Below are positions 1 through 8,292 of a stretch of DNA of 54,645 nt, in pieces. Numbering within the stretch: position 1 is the stretch's first letter; the number at the start of each line of letters is the position of its first letter. Position numbers and translations under genes: made by a program. The stretch lies in assembly GCA_025458905.1 (NCBI GenBank), contig JALORN010000019.1, positions 1 to 54,645 on the forward strand, written 5' to 3'. The DNA comes from Steroidobacteraceae bacterium (GTDB taxonomy: Bacteria; Pseudomonadota; Gammaproteobacteria; Steroidobacterales; Steroidobacteraceae). Below the pieces are notes generated by a model. It worked only from the letters and a program-made list of their open reading frames with translations. It was not told the DNA's origin and ran no database searches.

Positions 1-109
1 CGAGGTCAACGACAAGGACTTCAAGGGCGTGTTCAAGCAGGTCCCGGCCCGCGACGACATCCTGCCCGACATCAACGAGAACCTGGTCGTCGAGCTCTAC
101 TCGAAGTAA
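1..109 (+). CDS. rpsD: 30S ribosomal protein S4, C-terminal end (partial)
   Basis: Only the last 35 codons lie in the window (the reading frame begins at base 2). The translation ends [17 protein letters not shown], the characteristic tail of bacterial S4 (E. coli ends SADINEHLIVELYSK). S4 is a primary 16S rRNA-binding protein of the small subunit and, in many bacteria, the autoregulator of the alpha operon. Its position just ahead of rpoA and rplQ is the conserved order. The start and the RNA-binding domain are outside the window. Confidence 0.95.
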   Translation, partial: EVNDKDFKGVFKQVPARDDILPDINENLVVELYSK

Positions 110-128
110 TCCCGCGCCGGCAGCGCCT

Positions 129-169
129 CCCGCGAGGGCGGCGGTGCCAGGCAACCTTGCCCTCGCGGG
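129..169 (+). promoter_or_regulatory. Strong hairpin in the rpsD-rpoA spacer
   Basis: CCCGCGAGGGC (129-139) and GCCCTCGCGGG (159-169) are perfect 11-bp inverted repeats with a 19-nt loop. No T-run follows, so it does not look like an intrinsic terminator. The rpsD-rpoA spacer here is 163 nt. The hairpin could be an attenuating or processing structure in the operon mRNA. A functional role is inference. Confidence 0.5.
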
Positions 170-272
170 CGCCGGCGGCGGCGTGGTGCGTGGCAGGGCA
201 GGCCCGGAAAGGGCAGCAGATACGACGGTCCGGCCGCTTGCCGGGCCGAGATGAGATTCAGAGGAAACGCAC

Positions 273-1200
273 ATGCAAGGATCAGTCACGGAGTTCCTCA
301 AGCCCCGCGTGGTGAAGGTGACCCCGGTCGCGCCCCGCCAGGCGCGCGTGGTCATCGAGCCGTTCGAGCGTGGCTTCGGGCACACCCTCGGCAACGCGCT
401 GCGCCGCGTGCTGCTCTCCTCGATGCCCGGTGCGGCGATCACCGAGGCCGAGATCGATGGCGTGCTGCACGAGTACACCAGCATCGAGGGCGTGCAGGAG
501 GACGTGGTCGACATCCTGCTGAACCTCAAGCAGGTGGCGATCCGCATGCACAGCCGCGACTCGGCCGAGCTGCGGCTCTCCAAGAAGGGCCCGGGCCCGG
601 TCACCGCCGGCGACATCCAGACCGACCACGACGTCGAGGTCGTGAACCCGGAGCTGGTGATCGCGAACCTCACCAAGGCCGGCGAGCTGAACATGGTGCT
701 GCGCGTCGAGCGCGGCCGTGGCTACCGCCCGGCCTCGCAGCGCGCCGCGTTCGAGGAGCAGACCCGCCCGATCGGGCGCCTGCAGCTCGATGCGTCTTTC
801 AGCCCGATCCGCCGCGTCACCTATTCCGTCGACGCCGCGCGCGTCGAGCAGCGCACCGACCTCGACAAGCTGATCCTCGACATCGAGACCAACGGCACGA
901 TCGACTCGGAAGAGGCGATCCGCCGCGCGGGCTCCATCCTCAAGGACCAGCTGTCGGTGTTCGTCGACCTGCAGGGCGAGGAAGAGGCCGGCCAGAAGAC
1001 CGAGGCGATGCAGTTCGACCCGATCCTGCTGCGAGCGCACCGAGGTCGAGCTGCTGCGCACCCCGAACCTCGGCAAGAAGTCGCTCACCGAGATCAAGGA
1101 AGTGCTGCAGAGCCACGGCCTGATGCTGGGCATGCGCCTGGATGGCTGGCCGCCGGCAGGCCTGCGTCACGAGGAAGAGCGCAGCAGCGGGCTGATGTAG
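273..1200 (+). pseudogene. rpoA: RNA polymerase alpha subunit, broken by a deletion/frameshift in the alpha-CTD
   Basis: Start ATG 273 has AGAGGAAA upstream. Residues 1-253 (to base 1031) are a normal alpha N-terminal domain: the dimerisation segment [17 protein letters not shown], then the linker ending QFDPILL. After base 1031 the frame is lost. The rest of the alpha-CTD ([20 protein letters not shown] and on to [12 protein letters not shown]) resumes in the +1 frame and stops at TAG 1198-1200. Against E. coli RpoA the piece between FDPILLR and RTEVELL, about 28 residues or 83 nt, is absent. It includes the LTVRSANCLKAE helix with the DNA-contacting Arg265. The undisturbed frame would run on to 1352, over the start of rplQ. 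rpoA is essential, so a sequencing or assembly error is the simplest explanation. A real second locus or a true CTD deletion is the alternative. Confidence 0.9.
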
Positions 1201-1279
1201 GCCACGCGCGGCTGCCGCGCCTGCGCCCGCCGGCACCTACTGGAGGGCACCGGCGTCATCGTTCGAATCGAGGTTTCTT

Positions 1280-1771
1280 ATGCGTCACAGACTTTCCGGG
1301 CGTCAGCTCTCGCGCAATGCCCCGCATCGCCACGCGCTGCTGCGCAACATGAGCGTCTCGCTGCTGCGCCACGAGACCATCCGCACCACGCTGCCGAAGG
1401 CGAAGGAGTTGCGGCGCGTCGTCGAGCCGCTGATCACCCTGGGCAAGACCGACACGGATGCGCGGCGCCGCCTGGCGTTCTCGCGGTTGCGCGATGCGGG
1501 CGTGGTCGAGAAGCTCTTCACCGACCTCGGTCCGCGCTTCAAGGCGCGCGCCGGCGGCTACACGCGCATCCTGAAGATGATGCCGCGGCCCGGCGACTCG
1601 GCGCCGATGGCGCTGATGCAGCTGGTCGACCGCGCGGCCTCGGCCGAGGCGCCGTCGGCCGACGAGAAGCCCGCCAAGAAGCCACGCCGCAAGGCTGCCA
1701 AGCCGGCCGAGGGTGCCGGCGAGGGCGAGGCGGCGGCCAAGCCGCGCCGCAGGAAGGCCGCAGCGGCCTGA
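1280..1771 (+). CDS. rplQ: 50S ribosomal protein L17
   Basis: The 163-residue protein opens with the L17 signature [20 protein letters not shown] followed by [24 protein letters not shown]. It lines the exit-tunnel region of the large subunit. E. coli L17 has 127 residues. The extra length is a C-terminal tail from about residue 118 onward, rich in Lys, Ala and Pro ([15 protein letters not shown] and similar), probably disordered and rRNA-contacting. GAGG lies about 8 nt before the ATG. It is the last gene of the alpha operon and is followed by a terminator. Confidence 0.96.
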   Translation: MRHRLSGRQLSRNAPHRHALLRNMSVSLLRHETIRTTLPKAKELRRVVEPLITLGKTDTDARRRLAFSRLRDAGVVEKLFTDLGPRFKARAGGYTRILKMMPRPGDSAPMALMQLVDRAASAEAPSADEKPAKKPRRKAAKPAEGAGEGEAAAKPRRRKAAAA

Positions 1772-1818
1772 GCCGTGCACGAGGCCCCGATCCGGGGCCG
1801 CGTAGCCTGCCCGGCGAG

Positions 1819-1853
1819 AGGCCGGCGTGCCACCGGGCCGCCGGCCTTTTTTT
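1819..1853 (+). terminator. Intrinsic terminator of the alpha operon
   Basis: AGGCCGGC (1819-1826) and GCCGGCCT (1840-1847) form a perfect 8-bp GC-rich stem with a 13-nt loop, followed directly by a run of seven T (1847-1853). It sits 48 nt after the rplQ stop. Confidence 0.88.
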
Positions 1854-1977
1854 CGTTTGCGGGTTTCCCCTGCCCTGACGTACCTTCCCCGCGGACGGCG
1901 CCTTCGCTTCGCGCCCGTCCGCATCGAAAAGCAACAACGGCCGGCAGGCCGATCACGACCCGGAGGAGGGCGCAATC

Positions 1978-2385
1978 ATGGGTATCGCATCCGAGTTCAA
2001 GGAATTCGCGATGAAGGGCAACGTCGTCGACATGGCGGTGGGCATCATCGTCGGCGGCGCCTTCGGCAAGATCGTCTCGTCGTTCGTCGGCGACGTGGTG
2101 ATGCCGCCGCTCGGCAAGGCGATCGGTGGCGTCAATTTCAGCGACCTGGGCACGAGCCTCGGCCTCGGCGCCGACGGCAAGACCGAGGTCATCCTGAAGT
2201 GGGGCGCCTTCCTCCAGACGGTGTTCGACTTCCTGATCATCGCGCTGGTGCTGTTCATGGCGCTCAAGGGCATCAACAAGCTGAAGCAGCCCCCGGTGCC
2301 CGCCGCGGCCGCGGCCCCGCCGCCGCCGGCGAACGAGGTGCTGCTCGCCGAGATCCGCGACCTGCTGAAGGCGCAGCAGCGCTGA
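1978..2385 (+). CDS. mscL: Large-conductance mechanosensitive channel MscL
   Basis: The 135-residue product matches MscL over its whole length. An N-terminal amphipathic helix ([15 protein letters not shown]) is followed by the pore-lining helix with [20 protein letters not shown] (residues 16-35), a periplasmic loop, a second membrane helix (about 78-97, [20 protein letters not shown]) and the cytoplasmic helix [14 protein letters not shown] after an Ala/Pro linker. The homopentamer opens under membrane tension and releases solutes in hypo-osmotic shock. GGAGGAG precedes the ATG. It is a single gene after the alpha operon terminator and converges on pepQ. Confidence 0.96.
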   Translation: MGIASEFKEFAMKGNVVDMAVGIIVGGAFGKIVSSFVGDVVMPPLGKAIGGVNFSDLGTSLGLGADGKTEVILKWGAFLQTVFDFLIIALVLFMALKGINKLKQPPVPAAAAAPPPPANEVLLAEIRDLLKAQQR

Positions 2386-2410
2386 CGGGCCGGGCGGCGG
2401 GCCCGGTCGG

Positions 2411-3742
2411 TCACTGCAGCGTGGCGAAGGCGGCGCGCGTCAGGTTGTCGCAGCCGTTGGGGGTGACCACCAGGTCGTCCTCGATGCGGATCCCGCCGAA
2501 GGGCTTCAGCGCCTCGACGCGCGACCAGTCGACGCGCGCAGCGTCGGGACCCTGGCGCAGCGGCGCGAGCAGTGCGTCGATGAAGTAGACCCCGGGCTCC
2601 ATAGTGACCACGAAGCCCGGCTCGAGCACGCGGGTCAGGCGCAGCGCAGGATGGCCCGGCGGGCGCGGGATCTCGCCACCGTCGGGCCCGGCCTGGGTAC
2701 CCCCGACGTCGTGCACCTGCAGGCCCAGCAGGTGCCCGATGCCGTGCGGGAAGAACCGCGCCGCGAGCCCCGACTCGACCGCCGCCGCAGGCGTGCAGCG
2801 CAGCAGGCCGGCTTCCACCAGCAGCACGGCGATGCGCTCGACCGCGAGCAGGTGGATGGCGCGCCAGTCGACCCCGGGGCGCACCTCGGCGCACAGGCCC
2901 TGCTGCAGGCGGTCCATCGCCGCCACGAGCGCGGCGAAGTCCGGGTCGGCGTGCGACCAGGTCCGGGTGATGTCGCTGCCGTAGCCGCGCCAGCTGGCGC
3001 CCGCGTCGATCAGCAGCGAGCGCAAGGGCCCGGGGGCGCGCCGTCGCAGGTGCTGGTAGTGCAGCGTGGCGCCGGCCTCGTTCAGTGCGACGATCGCGTT
3101 GTAGGGCAGCTCCTGCTCGCGCTGGCCGCAGGCGGCGAGGAAGGCCTGGTGGATGTCGAACTCGGAGCCGCCGGCGCGAAACGCGGCTTCCGCGGCCCGG
3201 TGGCCGCGTGCGCCGATGGCGTTCGCCTCGCGCAGGCAGGCGACCTCCCACGGTGTCTTGCGGGCACGCTCGTAGTCGAGGCGATGGCGCAGGTGCTCGG
3301 GATTCAGTGCGCCCAGCCCCCAGGAGAGCAGCTCCGGAAACGGCTGGCCGACATAGGCGACGCGGGCGAGCGAGGCCGGCAGCGCCGCGCGCGCCGCAGC
3401 CTGCGAACCGACCACGGCGACGTCGAAGGCCTCGACCCAGGGCTCGCTCGGCAGATCGGCGTTCTGGTGCCAATAGTCGTCGGGCTTATGGAAAACCAGG
3501 CGCGGCTTGCGGCCCGGCTCGAAGTAGACGAAGGATCCCGCGACGTCGGCGTGTGGCACCCAGGCCTTGAACGGCGGATGGGCGTGGAACGGGTAATGCT
3601 GGTCGTCGAGGAACAGCCCCGGCGGCTCGCCGGCCTGCAGCAACAGGCCGTCGTAGCGGCAGGCTGCGAGCGCGGCCGCGGTGCGTCCGCTTATGTCGCG
3701 GAGGTGGGCGGGAAACGAGGCTGCGGGATCGTCCTGGCTCAC
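2411..3742 (-). CDS. pepQ: Xaa-Pro dipeptidase (prolidase)
   Basis: A cytoplasmic M24-family metallopeptidase that hydrolyses Xaa-Pro dipeptides. I chose the GTG at 3742 because AGGAGG lies just upstream and it gives 443 residues, the length of E. coli PepQ. An ATG 45 nt further upstream has no such support. The five metal ligands of the pita-bread fold are visible: D246 and D257 (LLIDAGASWRGYGSDITRTW), the FFPHGIGHLLGLQVHD histidines near 333-337, E382 (TMEPGVYF) and E421 (RIEDDLVVT). The N-terminal domain (1-150) is of the PepQ type. It is monocistronic and convergent with mscL. Confidence 0.93.
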   Translation of the reverse strand: MSQDDPAASFPAHLRDISGRTAAALAACRYDGLLLQAGEPPGLFLDDQHYPFHAHPPFKAWVPHADVAGSFVYFEPGRKPRLVFHKPDDYWHQNADLPSEPWVEAFDVAVVGSQAAARAALPASLARVAYVGQPFPELLSWGLGALNPEHLRHRLDYERARKTPWEVACLREANAIGARGHRAAEAAFRAGGSEFDIHQAFLAACGQREQELPYNAIVALNEAGATLHYQHLRRRAPGPLRSLLIDAGASWRGYGSDITRTWSHADPDFAALVAAMDRLQQGLCAEVRPGVDWRAIHLLAVERIAVLLVEAGLLRCTPAAAVESGLAARFFPHGIGHLLGLQVHDVGGTQAGPDGGEIPRPPGHPALRLTRVLEPGFVVTMEPGVYFIDALLAPLRQGPDAARVDWSRVEALKPFGGIRIEDDLVVTPNGCDNLTRAAFATLQ

Positions 3743-3821
3743 GGCGGCGCTCCTCCTGTGCTGGCCCGATTCTAGGCCACGCGGCAACCTGTCGTGCCGA
3801 TGCGACGCCGCTGCGCACCGG

Positions 3822-3850
3822 TTTCAAATCAGGCCGGGAGCCACTACAAT
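3822..3850 (+). promoter_or_regulatory. Candidate sigma-70 promoter of the alanine-rich lipoprotein gene
   Basis: TACAAT at 3845-3850 is a near-consensus -10. TTTCAA at 3822-3827 is a weak -35 with a 17-nt spacer. The following leader to the ATG at 3933 is unusually AT-rich for this window. Inferred from sequence only. Confidence 0.5.
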
Positions 3851-3932
3851 TCGCGCGCGATTCGCGTCGCCAGACAAACTAGCTAGGTTGTTTGATTCCC
3901 TAAACGCATCTCTAAATCCTGGGGTATCCGAA

Positions 3933-4235
3933 ATGAAGACCAAGCTCGCCCTCAGCGCCGTTCTCGCGGCGCTCGCGCTGACCGCCTGCGCCAAGCAGGA
4001 AGCCGCCGCTCCCGAGGCCGCCGCTCCGGCCGCCGAGGCCGCCGCCGCCGCCGCGGGTGATGCCGCTGCCGCCGCTGGCGAGGCCGCCGGTGCCGCCGCC
4101 GACGCCGCTGGCGCTGCCGCGACCGACGCCGCCGCCGCTGCGACCGACGCTGCCGCGGGCGCTGCCGACGCCGCTGCCGCCGCTGCGACCGACGCCGCCG
4201 CTGCCGCTGCTCCGGCGATGGAGGAGAAGAAGTAA
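3933..4235 (+). CDS. Small alanine-rich lipoprotein
   Basis: The 100-residue product begins MKTKLALSAVLAALALTAC, a complete lipoprotein signal with lipobox LTAC, so the mature chain should start at Cys19 and be lipid-anchored. The rest is almost only Ala with evenly spaced Asp, Glu, Thr and Gly (ATDAAAAA-type units) and ends PAMEEKK. The pattern would suit a long helix or a spacer in the periplasm, loosely like Lpp-type proteins, but I see no named family. It has its own promoter-like sequence and a downstream terminator, so it is probably a highly expressed single gene. The DNA carries matching short tandem repeats (GCGACCGACGC units). Confidence 0.75.
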   Translation: MKTKLALSAVLAALALTACAKQEAAAPEAAAPAAEAAAAAAGDAAAAAGEAAGAAADAAGAAATDAAAAATDAAAGAADAAAAAATDAAAAAAPAMEEKK

Positions 4236-4282
4236 TTCTCTCCTGAGAGGATTGCTGCTTCCGGAGCCTGACGGCTCCAGAC

Positions 4283-4327
4283 GAGCCCGGGCACGGTGTC
4301 ACCCCACCTGTCCGGGCTTCGTTTTTT
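4283..4327 (+). terminator. Intrinsic terminator after the alanine-rich lipoprotein gene
   Basis: GAGCCCGG (4283-4290) pairs with CCGGGCTT (4312-4319, the last pair a G-U), followed by GTTTTTT. It lies about 50 nt after the lipoprotein stop. Confidence 0.75.
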
Positions 4328-4368
4328 CCGGGCGGCCTGTCGGGCGACCGGCCGCGGGAGGCGCGAAG

Positions 4369-4914
4369 ATGACGGTGAGCGTCCGCGATGCACGGGCACT
4401 GCCTGCCGACCGGCGCTGGATCGAGGGCGTCTACCGCGATTACCTCGACGACCTCGCGCCGCTGAACACCGGCGTGTTCCCGATCCTCGGCGAGGTGGGC
4501 CACTCCGAGCCCGACCAGCTGACGCGCTGGTTCGCCGACCCCAGCGCGCACCTGCTGCTCATCCTGAAGTCCGGCGCACCGGCGGGCTTCGCGATGGTCG
4601 GGCGGGGCGGGCCCGCCCCGGGCCGGCCACCCAGCGACTACCGCATGGCGGAGTTCTTCATCGCCCGGCCATTCCGCCGGCTCGGCGTCGGTCGCGCGGC
4701 CGTGCCGCTGATCCTCGACCGCTTCGCGGGGCGGTGGGAGATCGTCGAGTACCAGCGCAACCCTGGCGCCGTCAGCTTCTGGCGCCGGGTGGTGTCGCTC
4801 TACACGCGCGGCGACTACCAGGAGCGCGTCGGCGACGGCGAGGTCCGGCAGACCTTCGTCTCGGGCAGCGCGCGCCGCACGCCGCCGCCACCGGGGGGGT
4901 CGCCACCGCGCTGA
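4369..4914 (+). CDS. GNAT-family N-acetyltransferase
   Basis: 181 residues from ATG 4369, which has GGGAGG about 9 nt upstream. The central part YRMAEFFIARPFRRLGVGRAA has the GNAT acetyl-CoA pyrophosphate loop (R-R-L-G-V-G-R-A), preceded by a beta strand of the form LLLILKSGAPAGFAMV. The C-terminal part (YQRNPGAVSFWRRVV) resembles motif B. Substrate unknown. It stands alone between the terminator and the IclR gene, which it meets tail to tail with a 15-nt gap. Confidence 0.8.
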   Translation: MTVSVRDARALPADRRWIEGVYRDYLDDLAPLNTGVFPILGEVGHSEPDQLTRWFADPSAHLLLILKSGAPAGFAMVGRGGPAPGRPPSDYRMAEFFIARPFRRLGVGRAAVPLILDRFAGRWEIVEYQRNPGAVSFWRRVVSLYTRGDYQERVGDGEVRQTFVSGSARRTPPPPGGSPPR

Positions 4915-4929
4915 GCGTGCTGCGGGTCG

Positions 4930-5814
4930 TCAGCCGCCCGGCGCCCTGCGCGCTCCTGCCGCCGCCACCGTCGCCGCCACCGTCGGCGTCGTGGGCGCCG
5001 CCGCCGCCGCTGCGGCGAGACCTGCCTCGATCCTGGCGCCGATGTCGCGCAGCAGTTGCAAGTGCCCGCGCAGGCTCGGCTCGTGCTTCGCCGCGACGTT
5101 CATCACCCGGATCGCGAGCGTGCCGACGAAGTGGCCGGACAGGTGCAACGGGATCGAGAGGGTGGTCTCGCGGTCGCCGGCCTCGCCATAGCGCGCGTAG
5201 CCCTGTTCGCGGATGCGTGCGAGCAGGGCACGCAGCGCCGGCTCGTCGTCGGCCGTGGGCACGTCCGGGTCGCGGATCACCGGCACCGACGGGTCGTGGG
5301 CGCGCTGCAGCTCGCGGATCGTCGATGAGAGCACCGGCTCCTGCTGGTGCGCGAGGCAGAGCAGGCCGGAGCCGGCGAGCAGCACCGAGCGGTAGAAGCC
5401 GGCGCGGTAGCGCCGCAGCACGCGCTGCGTGGCATGGTCGGTCGTGTAGCGGACGAAGAAGCGGTCACCGGCGGGGGTCGAGAGCGTCAGCGGCCAGCCG
5501 TGCTCGCGGGTGAACTCGAGCATCAGGGGCTGCGCGACGTGCAGCAGCCAGCGGTCGCCGTCGAAGCCGTCGGAGAGGCGCCGCACGCGCACCGAGAGGC
5601 GATAGCGGCTGCCGCGGCGCTCGCTGGCGCGGGCCACGTAGCCGAGCGCGTGCAGGGTGTTGACGACGCGATAAGCGGCGCCGCGCGAGATGCCGAGCGC
5701 GGCCACCAGGTCCGCGGTCGAGATCGACTCGCGGCCGTTCAGCAGCCGCAGCGCGTCGATGCCGTAGCGCAGGCTCTGGATGTCGTCCTCTTCTCGCATC
5801 GGCATGCGCCGCAT
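4930..5814 (-). CDS. IclR-family transcriptional regulator
   Basis: From ATG 5814 the product has 294 residues; ATGs at 5805 and 5799 in the same frame are alternatives. An N-terminal winged helix (SLRYGIDALRLLNGRESISTADLVAALGISRGAAYRVVNTLHALGYV) is followed by an IclR effector domain with GFYRSVLLAGSGLLCLAHQQ and the C-terminal ETTLSIPLHLSGHFVGTLAIRV. The tail is an Ala/Thr/Pro-rich stretch. IclR proteins usually control catabolic or efflux operons in response to small organic acids or aromatics. It is divergent from a second IclR gene with only 11 nt between the outermost start codons. Confidence 0.88.
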   Translation of the reverse strand: MRRMPMREEDDIQSLRYGIDALRLLNGRESISTADLVAALGISRGAAYRVVNTLHALGYVARASERRGSRYRLSVRVRRLSDGFDGDRWLLHVAQPLMLEFTREHGWPLTLSTPAGDRFFVRYTTDHATQRVLRRYRAGFYRSVLLAGSGLLCLAHQQEPVLSSTIRELQRAHDPSVPVIRDPDVPTADDEPALRALLARIREQGYARYGEAGDRETTLSIPLHLSGHFVGTLAIRVMNVAAKHEPSLRGHLQLLRDIGARIEAGLAAAAAAAPTTPTVAATVAAAGARRAPGG

Positions 5815-5825
5815 AGTATCAGTGC

Positions 5826-6608
5826 ATGGGTCCGCCACCGTCCTCGCCAGCGACCGCGCGCCAGGTCGAGCGGCTGCAGTCGCTGGAGCGCGGCCTCGAG
5901 GTGCTGGCGTGGATGAACCGCAACGGCAGCGGCCGCAGCGGCCAGGTGGCGCGCGCCCTGCGCCTGACGCGCTCCACCACGCACCGCATCCTCGGCGTGC
6001 TGGTCGAGCTCGGGCTGCTGCGGCTCGATCCGGCGAGCCACCAGTATTTCCTCGATGCCGGCGTGCTCGAGCTGTCGCGCGGCTTCCGCGACGACCCGTG
6101 GGTGTCCGGCGTCGCCGGGCCACGGCTGCGCGAGTGGACGGCCCGGCACCACTGGCCGCTGGTGCTCGTGACGCCGGTCGGCGGCGTGCCGACGGTGCGG
6201 GTGTCCACGGACCACGACAGCCCGATCTCCGTCGACCGTTTCGTCCCCGGTGAACCGATGCCGCTCGTCGGCAGCGCCGCGGGCGCGCTGCAGGCGGCCT
6301 GGTCCGGCTCGCGGGCCGCGGGCCCGGGGCCGGAGGACGACGTCGCCGGCTTCCTCGCGGCCGACCTGCGCACGATCCGCAGGCAGGGCTACTACGCCGC
6401 GGCCACCGCCTGCCACGCCGGCGCGCGGCTCGGCGTGCCGCTGCTGCTCGACGCCGCCTACGTCGGCTGCGTGATCATGCGCTGCCTGCCCGAGACCCTG
6501 GCGTCGCCGCGCGACTGCCGGGAGTGGGCGGACTCGCTGAAGGCGCTCGCGGCGTCGATCATCGAGGCCTCCGACGCGACGCTGCTCGTCGACGCCGGCG
6601 CACGCTGA
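5826..6608 (+). CDS. IclR-family transcriptional regulator
   Basis: 260 residues. The HTH part is QSLERGLEVLAWMNRNGSGRSGQVARALRL followed by TRSTTHRILGVLVELGLL, then an effector domain ending VPLLLDAAYVGCVIMRCLPE. An in-frame stop (5814-5816) lies just upstream, so ATG 5826 is the only start that keeps the HTH. There is no Shine-Dalgarno, which suggests leaderless or coupled expression. It is a diverged paralogue of the neighbour at 4930-5814. It converges on the amine oxidase gene, whose stop is 21 nt away. The two regulators probably control this amine oxidase/DUF1838 neighbourhood, by position only. Confidence 0.87.
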   Translation: MGPPPSSPATARQVERLQSLERGLEVLAWMNRNGSGRSGQVARALRLTRSTTHRILGVLVELGLLRLDPASHQYFLDAGVLELSRGFRDDPWVSGVAGPRLREWTARHHWPLVLVTPVGGVPTVRVSTDHDSPISVDRFVPGEPMPLVGSAAGALQAAWSGSRAAGPGPEDDVAGFLAADLRTIRRQGYYAAATACHAGARLGVPLLLDAAYVGCVIMRCLPETLASPRDCREWADSLKALAASIIEASDATLLVDAGAR

Positions 6609-6629
6609 GCCGCCGCGCACCGGCGGCGC

Positions 6630-8138
6630 TCAGAGCTGCTCCAGCACCTCGATCGCGGCGCGTTCGCCGGACTCGAAGGCGCCCTCCATGCCGCGATTGC
6701 CGCGCGCGGTGTGCTCGCCGCAGAAATGCAGGCGCCCGGTGGCCGAGGCCGTGGCGTTGCCGAAGGCAGTGACCTGCCCGGGCTGGTAGACCGCCCAGTC
6801 GCCGGCGGCGTGGCGGTCGGTGGCCCAGGAATGCATCGCCACGACCCGCAGCGCGCCCTTCGCGGCCGGCCGGATGCGCTCGATCTCGGCGAGCACGCGC
6901 GCCTGTGCCTCGGCGGGCGGCAGCCGGTCGAGCCAGGTGGCGGTGATCCCACGCGGGTTGGCGACGAACCCGGTGATCTCGTTCGGGTCGTCTCCGAAGC
7001 GCTGGCCGATCACGGTGCCGCAGATCCCGTCGGTCCACATCGTCGGCGCGAGTCCGTCGCTCTCCCAGAAGCGGCGCGTCGGCACCATGAACACCAGCGT
7101 GTTGACCATGTAGGGGAGGGTCTTCACCGCGACGTCCTGCGCGCCGCGCAGCTGCGGCTCGAGGTGCAGCGAGCGCAGCACCGAGAACGGCAGCGAGCAG
7201 ACGCAGGCCTTGGCGCGATAGCGCATGCCGTCGGCGCAGGTGGCGGTGACGCCGGCGTCGTCGGCCGCGATCGCCACGACCTCGCGGCGCAGGTGCACCT
7301 CGCGGCGCAGCTTCGCCGCCATCGCACGCGGCAGCTTCTCGTTGCCGCCGACCACCGACAGCGACTGCATCGAGACCGCCATCGAGACCTTGATGAAGGC
7401 GTCGTTGAACAGGTGCATCAGCGCCGACACGTCGTGCCCGGAGGAGCCGAAGTACGGATTGACCGAGAACGCCAGCGAGGCCGCCGCGTCGTCGAGGCCG
7501 AGGCGCCGCGCGTACTCGTGCGTGGACACGTCCAGCGCGGCGTGCGCGGGCGACAACCAGTCCTCGGGGGCCTGCAGCGGGTTGTTGCGGGCGATCAGCG
7601 CCCCCGAGACCTCCCAGGGCATGCGCTCGCGCAGCGGACCCTGGAAGGGATTGCGCGGATGGTCCTTCCAGCGTGCCCGCGGCACGAGCTCGCCGCCGAG
7701 CACCAGCTCGAGCTGCGGGGCGAGCGCACGGCGCGGCGCGTAGTCGAGCAGCGGCAGCCCGAGCTGGCGCGCGCGGTCGAGCACCCGGCCATAGGCGGCG
7801 CCGAAGGAATTGCCCCCGACCTCCGGATAGCCCGGCAGGTCGAACAGCGTCCAGACGCGCCCGCCAACGCGTTCGCGAGCCTCGATGACCTGCACCCGGG
7901 CGCCGTTCTCCTCGAGCAGCGAGGCGGCCTGCAAGCCGGAGAGGCCCGCGCCGATCACCAGCACGTCGGTGTCGGTGGCGCTGCTGCCGGTCCCGGCCCG
8001 CGTGGCGCGCCCCGCCGGCGCGGGGCGCTCGGTCGCCGCGGCGATCGGGACCGCGGACTGCGCGGCGGCGAGCGTGGCCGCCGCGGACCCGGCGGCGATG
8101 AACTGGCGGCGATCGAGGCGGGTCGGGCGTGACGGCAT
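6630..8138 (-). CDS. Flavin monoamine oxidase-family protein, probably Tat-exported
   Basis: 502 residues from ATG 8138. The N-terminus RLDRRQFIAAGSAAATLAAA is Tat-like. The FAD-binding GAGLSG (63-68) sits in VLVIGAGLSGLQAASLLEEN, followed by IEARERVGGRVWT. The C-terminal FAD segment is LHFCGEHTARGNRGMEGAFE. These are the hallmarks of the amine oxidase / polyamine oxidase family, which oxidises amines with O2 and gives an aldehyde and H2O2. Substrate unknown. It is divergent from the DUF1838 gene (154-nt spacer) and a paralogue of 21496-23019. Confidence 0.87.
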   Translation of the reverse strand: MPSRPTRLDRRQFIAAGSAAATLAAAQSAVPIAAATERPAPAGRATRAGTGSSATDTDVLVIGAGLSGLQAASLLEENGARVQVIEARERVGGRVWTLFDLPGYPEVGGNSFGAAYGRVLDRARQLGLPLLDYAPRRALAPQLELVLGGELVPRARWKDHPRNPFQGPLRERMPWEVSGALIARNNPLQAPEDWLSPAHAALDVSTHEYARRLGLDDAAASLAFSVNPYFGSSGHDVSALMHLFNDAFIKVSMAVSMQSLSVVGGNEKLPRAMAAKLRREVHLRREVVAIAADDAGVTATCADGMRYRAKACVCSLPFSVLRSLHLEPQLRGAQDVAVKTLPYMVNTLVFMVPTRRFWESDGLAPTMWTDGICGTVIGQRFGDDPNEITGFVANPRGITATWLDRLPPAEAQARVLAEIERIRPAAKGALRVVAMHSWATDRHAAGDWAVYQPGQVTAFGNATASATGRLHFCGEHTARGNRGMEGAFESGERAAIEVLEQL

Positions 8139-8292
8139 GGCGTGCTCCGGCGCGGCTGAGCCGCTGCACCTTGCCACATCGTGCGTCGGTGGGGGCCGGC
8201 CGCGGGACGCGGCCCGGCATGCGGGCAGGGCCGGTGCGCCAGGCGCGCCGCGCTCGCGTACAGTCTCGTCTCCACGGGAGGGAGGACGCACC

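Noticed and set aside
1032..1352. Read-through frame of rpoA to 1352 as a longer native alpha subunit
   Set aside because: The residues after 1031 do not resemble alpha-CTD and overlap the rplQ start; the true CTD sequence is in the other frame.
2386..2410. Terminator between mscL and pepQ
   Set aside because: Only a short GGGCC/GGCCC inverted repeat with no T-run on either strand.
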